A stretch of 11,964 nucleotides of DNA from an uncultured Clostridia bacterium (GTDB lineage Bacteria; Bacillota; Clostridia; TANB77; CAG-508), in NCBI GenBank assembly GCA_947631315.1, contig CANRLA010000040.1, positions 1 to 11,964 of the forward strand, given 5' to 3'. Shown one piece after another: positions 6,750 through 11,964 of this stretch. The notes under the pieces are model-generated. The model was not told where the DNA came from, did not search any database, and was given only the letters and a program-made list of their open reading frames with translations. How positions within the stretch are numbered: position 1 is the first letter of the stretch; each line of letters opens with the position of its first letter. Made by a program: the position numbers and the translations under genes.

Positions 6750-7457
6750 ATGAAAAAAATAACAATAATGAGTATAATATTATCAATATTATTAGTAATG
6801 ACAACAGTAGTATGTGCAGCAGAAGGAGTAACAGCAACAGTAACAGCACCAGCAACAGTAGAAGAAGGAACAGAGACAGTAGCAGTAACAGTAAGTCTAG
6901 ATAAAGGAATAGGAATGGGAGACTTTGAAGTAAAATTAGGAACAGCAAATGTATTAAAATATAAAGATGCAACAGTAGAAGGAAATGGAATGGTAGAGCC
7001 AACAGAAAATGGTGGAGCATTCATAATGACTGGAACAACAAAGAAAATAACATTAAATTTTGAAGTAGTAGGAAAAGCAGGAGAATCAACAACAGTAGAA
7101 TTTGTAAAGACAGGAGTATGGGGAGAAGACAGCTATGATAATAAAGAAGTAACAGTAAGTGGAAAACCAACAATAACAATAGTAGCAAAACCAACAACAA
7201 CACCAACAACAACACCAACAACAACACAAAAGCCAACAGAAGGAACAACAACACCAACACAAAAACCAACAGAAGGAACAACAACACCAACAGGAAGTGA
7301 AGAAGATACACCTGCACCAACAGAAGGAGAGAATGCAGTAGTAACAACATCAACAGGAGATGATACATTTGACCAAACAGGAATGAATGTAGGAGTAGTA
7401 GCAGGAATAGCATTAGCAGTAGTAATAGGAACAGCAGTAGTAGTAAAAAGAAAATAA
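6750..7457 (+). CDS. Wall-anchored cohesin-like surface protein, copy B
   Basis: A 235-aa protein identical to the one at 1280-1987: signal peptide 1-24, cohesin-like domain ~25-145, Pro/Thr linker with two 11-residue repeats (160-181), FDQTG at 207-211, then a hydrophobic span and KRK tail. AGGAGG lies 9 nt before ATG. Because both copies encode the same receptor and both large proteins carry the same dockerin, any cohesin-dockerin pairing would be interchangeable: either anchor could hold either displayed protein. The strongly A-ending codon use is retained. Confidence 0.8.
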   Translation: MKKITIMSIILSILLVMTTVVCAAEGVTATVTAPATVEEGTETVAVTVSLDKGIGMGDFEVKLGTANVLKYKDATVEGNGMVEPTENGGAFIMTGTTKKITLNFEVVGKAGESTTVEFVKTGVWGEDSYDNKEVTVSGKPTITIVAKPTTTPTTTPTTTQKPTEGTTTPTQKPTEGTTTPTGSEEDTPAPTEGENAVVTTSTGDDTFDQTGMNVGVVAGIALAVVIGTAVVVKRK

Positions 7458-7599
7458 TAAAAAATAAAAAAGAGATATATAAAAGATAAATAATAAAAAG
7501 AATTAAAAAATGAAAGAAAGAACAAAAGAGAAAGAATTTATTTTAGAATATTAAGAAAGATAAAAGAGATATTAATTTTTAAAATAAAATAAATAAAAG

Positions 7600-7637
7600 T
7601 CCCGAAAACCTATATATGAAGAATATATAGGAAGGGA
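7600..7637 (+). other. Intergenic hairpin before the dockerin gene, copy B
   Basis: The counterpart of 2130-2167: CCTATATAT / ATATATAGG stem with a GAAGA loop, plus the outer TCCC/GGGA pair, ending 29 nt before the GTG start. Confidence 0.55.
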
Positions 7638-7666
7638 GGGATAAAAAAATAAGGAGGAATAAAGAA

Positions 7667-10600
7667 GTGAAGAAAAAGACATTATTATTAACAACACTTG
7701 CAGGAACAATGTTAGTAGCAGGAATGACAGCAACAGGTGTAAAAGCAGCAGTAGGAGAGAATGCAAAAGCAATAGTAAGAGAAGAAGCAAATGGAACAGG
7801 AACAGCATATGTAGAATTAGTAAACTCAAAATATGTATTAAATAAAGCAGATATAACAGAACTAATAAATAAAAAATATGTTGATGCAGGAATAGCAGGA
7901 ACAAAAGTAGCAGATGTAAAAGTAGGAGAAACAGCAGTAGAAGAAGGAGGAGCAGTAGGAACAGGAGCAACAGTAGAATTAAATAATAATAGAAAATTAA
8001 CAGTAGTAGTATATGGAGATGTAACAGGAGAGGGAGAAGTAACAACAGTAGATGCAAAGAGGACATTAGAAGGAGGACTAGAGAGTCCATATAGTGAAGC
8101 AGCAGATGTAGCAAATGGAGGAACAAAAACAGTAGATGCAAAAAGAATACTAGAATACTCAACACAAGGAACAAAATTTGAAGATAATTTTGTAGATTCA
8201 GAGAATGAAAAGACAGATAATATATTAGGAAATATGAAAACTGTTAACTTTATTGATACTGAAAGCAATAAAGAATATCCTAGAAAAACAGACATGAATG
8301 GAAATTTCACTGCAGAAAGTGCACCAAAATTAGAAGACTCAACAGGAGCAAAAGTACTTTATGGTTGGTCAACTAAAATGAATGCAAAATATGATGATGA
8401 AAGCGTAATAAAAGCCGAAAACTTAGTTGGAACTAAAGCAAATAGTAGTGCATTATATTCAGTTTGGATTGATAACGTAGAAGAAGTTGTTAGATTACAC
8501 AAATCAGCAACAACTGACCCTGAAACTGTAGGAACTTACACAGCAGGTGAAACTATTGAATTACCACAAGATGTGAATAAGACATCAGCTTATTCAGGTG
8601 TTAGTTATGAACAAGATGGTTGGTTCTATGTAGAAGATGGCAAAGTAGTTAGATCTAATGGAAATAAATTTGAAGTTCCAGTTATTGAAAAGGAAGATAC
8701 AGCTGAAGAAGAAGAATCTACAATATATGTAGATTTATATCCAGCTTGGAACGTTACAGTTTCATCATTAAGTAATTGGACAAATACAGAGCTTAGTAAA
8801 TTATACAACGAAATAAAAACATCAGTTCCAAAACAAGGAGCTGCTGGAAGTGATGATAAATATTGTGCAGATATTGTGATAGACTCTGATGTTACATTAT
8901 CAGGAGAAACAACAATATATGATGGAATTACAATTGAATTTAAAGATAAAGTAACTATAAATGAAAAAATGACAATGGAAGCAGTTCCTGTACTTACTGA
9001 AGAGAATGCTGATGATGCAGTTCCAACAGTAGTAAAATTTGATGGTGATGTTACTTTCGGACCAAAAGCAAGCTTAACTACGAGAGGAGTAGAAATTGGT
9101 GCTGATGCTACCTTTACAAAACAGATTAGTAGTGAAAGTGTAGAAGTTGCCAATGATGGAAATACTTTAAATGACTCATTAAATAATACTTTATATAATA
9201 GAGTTGAATTAGCTGGAGCACAGAAAAATGTAAGTTTAAATGAAGGTGTAGAAATAACAAATAAATCTGCAATACTTGACTTAAAAGGTAAAAATCTAAT
9301 GTTTAATATGTGGAATTCATTTAAAATTGCTGAAAATGCTAATTTAAAAATAATTAATACTGATTCGAGCACATATAAAACAATTATTCTTGGTGATTCA
9401 GGACTAGTAAATAACGGTACTCTTGTTATAGGTGATGAAACATCTCAAAAATTCACTAATATAACTAAGTCATCAGCTGTAGATTCTATTACAGCTCCAG
9501 TTGTTACAAATGCAGGTATTTTAGAAATGAATTCAGGAGTTATTGTAAAATATGATGGAGAAACAAAACCAGCTGTAGAAAATACAGAAAATGGAAAATT
9601 AAATATTGTAGATGCTTCAATAACAGTTGCTAAAGATGTGGCACAACCAGCATTATTAAATGATGGAACAGCTACTATCTTAAGAGGTACAATAAAGAGA
9701 AGTGCTGATACAGACGATTATGCATGTGAAGTTGTTACAAATCATGGTACATTAGACATAAAAGGTGGTGTATTTGAAACATTGAAGGAAGGTCAAAGTA
9801 CAACTAAAGTTAGATTAATAGAAAATGGATATGATAATTCAAAAGAAGGATTAGGCAATGGATACAACAAGGCTGAAGGAGCAGAAGGAAAAGCTGTAAA
9901 ATTAACTGTAACAGGTGGAACTTTCAATGGTGGAAAATATGCTATTGAAAACGACTATGCAGGAATTGCAGAAATTAAAGGTGGAATTTATAATATTAAG
10001 AATGCATCAAGTGATCCGATTACTAATAGTGTAACAGAAACAAGAAGTGTATTCAAAAATGTTGGAGACTTAACAATTGATTTAAGAGAGGCAACTAAAG
10101 ATAATACATGTATAAATATGGGTGACAATAAGGATGATGTTAAGACTAAACTTGTTATTGTTGGAGATGAAAACCTTACTATAGCTGAATCAAAAGAGAA
10201 TGAAATGACAAATAATACAGTTACAGTTTACCCATTTGATTACAAATTAATAAAGACTTCTGATGAAGAAGTTTACACTGAAGAAGAAATAAAAGATTTT
10301 ATTAGTGCTGAAAAGAGTAAAGATTCAAAACGTGCTAAGTCAGTAATAAATATTAATATTGTTAGTGACGGAACTGCAAATGCAGCTACTAACGCTGGAA
10401 AAGAATTATTAGCAATAATGGCAAATTTAGGAAATAGAGATTCTGTATTGAATTCTGAAAATAATTCAGTAAATATTATCTTAAATACAGATGTTGAAAT
10501 TCCTTTAGCTGAAGCTGAAGTTCCAGCTCCAGGTTATAAATTAACAAAGGAGAATACAACATTGAATTTAAACGGACATAAAATGAAAATCCATGCACTA

Positions 10601-10774
10601 TATATATTCTCAAATAATGCGAAAGTAGTCGCAAATGGTGGAAGTCTAGTTCTTCAACACGGAGAGCATGAAGAACAAAGCTTACTAGATGAAGAAGGAA
10701 ATTTATTATCTAGTGACCAATTAAAAGCAATAGCTGATGCAGAGCAAGCTAAGAAAGAAGAAGTTAATTCTTAA
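7667..10774 (+). CDS. Secreted dockerin-like, InlB-repeat and beta-helix surface protein, copy B (variant)
   Basis: A 1035-aa paralogue of the protein at 2197-5301, with the same GTG start, signal peptide and dockerin-like module in codons 1-186. Beyond that it is a diverged homologue: InlB-like repeats (VLYGWS ... LYSVWI at ~190-275; QDGWFY ... LYPAWNV at ~280-370), then beta-helix-like strand-turn units (GTLVIGD, GILEMNSGV, GTLDIKGGVF, LTVTGGTFNGG, AEIKGGIYN). The closing segment (GYKLTKENTTLNLNGHKMKIHALYIFSN, here cut short) parallels copy A's GYKLTKQNTTLKMNGHNLTI region, then comes an acidic Gln/Glu-rich tail. There is no wall-sorting signal of its own. Total length differs from copy A by one residue despite heavy divergence, which suggests a conserved overall shape with changing surface. 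Codons in the variable part mix A and T endings. Confidence 0.85.
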   Translation: MKKKTLLLTTLAGTMLVAGMTATGVKAAVGENAKAIVREEANGTGTAYVELVNSKYVLNKADITELINKKYVDAGIAGTKVADVKVGETAVEEGGAVGTGATVELNNNRKLTVVVYGDVTGEGEVTTVDAKRTLEGGLESPYSEAADVANGGTKTVDAKRILEYSTQGTKFEDNFVDSENEKTDNILGNMKTVNFIDTESNKEYPRKTDMNGNFTAESAPKLEDSTGAKVLYGWSTKMNAKYDDESVIKAENLVGTKANSSALYSVWIDNVEEVVRLHKSATTDPETVGTYTAGETIELPQDVNKTSAYSGVSYEQDGWFYVEDGKVVRSNGNKFEVPVIEKEDTAEEEESTIYVDLYPAWNVTVSSLSNWTNTELSKLYNEIKTSVPKQGAAGSDDKYCADIVIDSDVTLSGETTIYDGITIEFKDKVTINEKMTMEAVPVLTEENADDAVPTVVKFDGDVTFGPKASLTTRGVEIGADATFTKQISSESVEVANDGNTLNDSLNNTLYNRVELAGAQKNVSLNEGVEITNKSAILDLKGKNLMFNMWNSFKIAENANLKIINTDSSTYKTIILGDSGLVNNGTLVIGDETSQKFTNITKSSAVDSITAPVVTNAGILEMNSGVIVKYDGETKPAVENTENGKLNIVDASITVAKDVAQPALLNDGTATILRGTIKRSADTDDYACEVVTNHGTLDIKGGVFETLKEGQSTTKVRLIENGYDNSKEGLGNGYNKAEGAEGKAVKLTVTGGTFNGGKYAIENDYAGIAEIKGGIYNIKNASSDPITNSVTETRSVFKNVGDLTIDLREATKDNTCINMGDNKDDVKTKLVIVGDENLTIAESKENEMTNNTVTVYPFDYKLIKTSDEEVYTEEEIKDFISAEKSKDSKRAKSVININIVSDGTANAATNAGKELLAIMANLGNRDSVLNSENNSVNIILNTDVEIPLAEAEVPAPGYKLTKENTTLNLNGHKMKIHALYIFSNNAKVVANGGSLVLQHGEHEEQSLLDEEGNLLSSDQLKAIADAEQAKKEEVNS

Positions 10775-10791
10775 TAAGTAAATATAAAAAA

Positions 10792-10828
10792 AACAAAAAT
10801 ACTGTACGATTCGTACAGTATTTTTGTT
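10792..10828. terminator. Bidirectional terminator between the array and the TA operon
   Basis: An 18-bp perfect inverted repeat (10792-10809 with 10811-10828, core ATACTGTACGA / TCGTACAGTAT) has A-runs on its left and T-runs on its right. It can therefore terminate both the plus-strand large gene (stop at 10774) and the minus-strand antitoxin gene (stop at 10892). Confidence 0.85.
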
Positions 10829-10835
10829 ATGATAA

Positions 10836-10874
10836 TATCGACTAATATAATATTGAATATTATATTAGTCGATA
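10836..10874. repeat. 39-nt perfect palindrome
   Basis: Two 19-nt arms (10836-10854 and 10856-10874, ends TATCGACTAA / TTAGTCGATA) surround a single central G. It lies 8 bp from the terminator palindrome and 17 bp from the antitoxin stop. It has no T-run on either side, so a terminator role is doubtful. It could be a recombination or attachment site, an operator, or a mobile-element remnant. Confidence 0.75.
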
Positions 10875-10891
10875 AATTTAATAATTTTTTA

Positions 10892-11185
10892 TTATTTCTT
10901 TACTTTATTCAAAGGTACAACTTTAATAGTGTAACCCATTGGTTTTAATAGTCTCATTAGTGTAGTATATTGTGGAACTCTAGCAAAATTTTCAATTTTT
11001 GCAATAGAAGGTTGTATAATTCCAGATAATTCACTTAATTCCTGTTGAGTTAAATTTGCATTTTTTCTAGCCTCGATAGTAGCTCTTATTATTTGCTTTT
11101 CAAGTTCAATTTCATCAAAATCCTCTTCTGTAAAATCTGCCTCTAATTCCTTTTTTACATCTTTCCAATTCTTAAATTTACTCAT
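10892..11185 (-). CDS. XRE-family HTH antitoxin (HigA-type)
   Basis: A 97-aa DNA-binding protein. Residues ~30-88 form a Cro/C1-type helix-turn-helix (LTQQELSELSGIIQPSIAKIENFARVP, here split as LTQQELSELSG and IQPSIAKIEN), preceded by an acidic N-terminal arm (ELEADFTEEDFDEIELE) that may contact the toxin. It is encoded 4 nt after the toxin stop, and its ribosome site (GAGGAG, complement of 11195-11200) lies around the toxin gene's end, indicating translational coupling. Toxin-first order is typical of higBA-type modules. The expected roles are neutralising the toxin and repressing the operon promoter at 11569-11602. The precise subfamily (HigA versus other Gp49-associated regulators) is inferred from the pairing. 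Confidence 0.87.
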   Translation of the reverse strand: MSKFKNWKDVKKELEADFTEEDFDEIELEKQIIRATIEARKNANLTQQELSELSGIIQPSIAKIENFARVPQYTTLMRLLKPMGYTIKVVPLNKVKK

Positions 11186-11189
11186 TTTC

Positions 11190-11540
11190 TTAACTCCTCT
11201 TTTTATAATCTTCTAATAATTTTTTAGCTTTTTCTATTTCTTTCTTTGGTGTTTTTTTAGTTTTTTTCATAAACACATTTAATAATACAAATTTATTATT
11301 ACACCAACTAGCAAAAAGTATTCTATCTCTTAAAGGTCTTAATTCCCATATTTCATCTTCAATTTTTTTTATATATGGTTCTGATAATGCAAGACCATAT
11401 TCTGATAACAAATCAATATATAAATCTATTTTTTTTGCCTTTTGCCTATTTTGTTTATTATTTTTTTTCTTTAAACTCATAATATATTCATAGACTTCAC
11501 TTTTTCCTTTGTTATCTTCATAGAATTCAATATTGTACAT
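11190..11540 (-). CDS. RelE/HigB-like toxin (phage Gp49-like family)
   Basis: A 116-aa basic protein of the RelE/ParE-fold Gp49-like toxin family, which usually act as ribosome-dependent mRNA endonucleases. Diagnostic features are IWELRPLRDRILFASW (64-79), the beta-strand FVLLNVFMKKTKKTPKKEIE (84-103), and a C-terminal helix with KAKKLLEDY (105-112). Arg68, Arg71, Arg73 and the Lys-rich KKTKKTPKK stretch are the likely RNA-contacting basic residues. The start is ATG at 11540, with AAGGAG (complement of 11550-11555) 9 nt upstream. It is the first gene of a two-gene operon with the HTH antitoxin. Full family length, with no sign of truncation. Confidence 0.87.
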   Translation of the reverse strand: MYNIEFYEDNKGKSEVYEYIMSLKKKNNKQNRQKAKKIDLYIDLLSEYGLALSEPYIKKIEDEIWELRPLRDRILFASWCNNKFVLLNVFMKKTKKTPKKEIEKAKKLLEDYKKRS

Positions 11541-11568
11541 TATTTATAGCTCCTTATATATAGTATAT

Positions 11569-11602
11569 CAACATTATACCTTAAAAGGTATAATGTTGTC
11601 AA
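11569..11602 (-). promoter_or_regulatory. higBA-type promoter with overlapping operator
   Basis: On the minus strand there is a perfect TTGACA (11602-11597), an 18-nt spacer and a perfect TATAAT (11578-11573). A 14-bp perfect inverted repeat (11569-11582 with 11585-11598, arms CAACATTATACCTT / AAGGTATAATGTTG) covers the -10 and reaches into the -35. A repressor bound here would block RNA polymerase, which fits autoregulation by the HTH antitoxin. Confidence 0.85.
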
Positions 11603-11673
11603 CACATTTTATAAAATTTTGTAAAAAGTATTTATATTATAATTATAGAAAAAAATAAAATAATATGTTATAA

Positions 11674-11784
11674 TTTCTGTATCACAAAAGAGAAGTAATA
11701 GATAATATTTTATTCGATAAAATAAATAAAGAAAAATTAAAAGAATATGAAACATTAAATGATGTTTTGATATTGGATTATTAA
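11674..11784 (+). pseudogene. Possible remnant of a gene 3' end
   Basis: An open frame of 36 codons without ATG, running from a stop at 11671-11673 to TAA at 11782-11784. It reads HKREVIDNILFDKINKEKL and then KEYETLNDVLILDY, a lysine/glutamate-rich helical composition that looks protein-like. It could be the tail of a decayed gene between the two TA modules, or chance in AT-rich DNA. The rest of 11603-11800 holds nothing else that I can support. Confidence 0.2.
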
Positions 11785-11802
11785 AAAAGTGTATAAAAAG
11801 TA

Positions 11803-11863
11803 TTTACTAACATATAATATTATGGTACAATATAAAGTACAATAACTAGTACAACAAATGTAC
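11803..11863 (+). promoter_or_regulatory. YefM-type promoter with four GTAC boxes
   Basis: TTTACT (11803-11808), a 17-nt spacer and TACAAT (11826-11831) with a TGG extended -10 form a promoter. GTAC occurs at 11825, 11837, 11849 and 11860, that is at 12, 12 and 11 bp spacing, the first overlapping the -10. YefM-family repressors are known to bind palindromes with a TGTACA core at about one-turn spacing, so this is a probable autoregulatory operator array. Confidence 0.7.
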
Positions 11864-11893
11864 TACAATATTATAAAATTAAGGGGGTTTTAT

Positions 11894-11964
11894 ATGTTAG
11901 CAGTTAATTATTCAACTATTAGAAGTAATCTAAAAGATTATTGTGATAAAGCAACAGATGAAAA
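11894..11964 (+). CDS. YefM/Phd-type antitoxin, N-terminal part
   Basis: A partial gene cut by the window end after 23 complete codons. ATG lies 6 nt after AAGGGGG (11881-11887). The visible residues MLAVNYSTIRSNLKDYCDKA, then TDE, match the start of Phd/YefM antitoxins, whose N-terminal domain binds DNA and whose C-terminal part wraps the toxin. The upstream GTAC box array supports the assignment. A YoeB- or RelE-like toxin would be expected just downstream, outside the window. Confidence 0.8.
   Translation, partial: MLAVNYSTIRSNLKDYCDKATDE

Larger units (their letters stand above)
5563..8224. repeat. Constant region, copy B of 2662-bp direct repeat
   Basis: This is the second copy of 93-2754, apparently identical throughout, including non-coding leader, hairpins and intergenic spacers. 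It begins at ttaaaaaaacgg after a unique spacer and ends inside codon 187 of the second large gene. Identity of silent codon positions and untranslated DNA shows that the match reflects recent copying or conversion, not protein-level selection. Confidence 0.97.

Overview
The window looks like low-GC, AT-rich Bacillota DNA, probably an anaerobic clostridial or gut-type Firmicute. The reasons are strong AGGAGG ribosome sites, TTGACA/TATAAT-like promoters, TGA used as a stop with TGG for Trp, a sortase, cohesin- and dockerin-like modules, and InlB-type repeats. The species cannot be named from the sequence.

About 90% of the window (93 to ~10830) is two tandem copies of a three-gene surface-display cassette, offset by 5470 bp. 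Each copy has, in order: a leader with two strong promoter candidates and two hairpins; a membrane sortase; a small secreted cohesin-like protein with a Pro/Thr linker and a C-terminal sorting signal; an intergenic hairpin; and a ~1035-aa secreted dockerin-like protein with InlB-like repeats and a beta-helix-like body. The first 2662 bp of each copy (93-2754 and 5563-8224) appear identical base for base. They hold both promoters, the sortase, the cohesin gene and the first ~186 codons of the large gene (signal peptide plus dockerin). Just after that point the two large genes diverge into recognisably related but very different C-terminal regions. Codon usage switches at almost the same place, from nearly exclusive A-ending codons to a mix of A- and T-ending ones.

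Inferred working model: the sortase anchors the cohesin protein to the wall, and its cohesin holds a dockerin-tagged beta-helix protein at the surface. The constant part (promoter, anchor, dockerin) is separate from the variable part (displayed body), so recombination between repeats could swap the displayed protein without breaking a reading frame. Both the interaction and the switching are hypotheses.

Downstream (10775-11964) is a small toxin-antitoxin area. A bidirectional terminator and a 39-nt perfect palindrome separate the array from a minus-strand HigB/HigA-type pair (11540 to 10892) with a consensus promoter overlapped by an inverted-repeat operator. Divergently placed is the start of a YefM/Phd-type antitoxin gene (11894 to the window end), preceded by four GTAC boxes at 12, 12 and 11 bp spacing.
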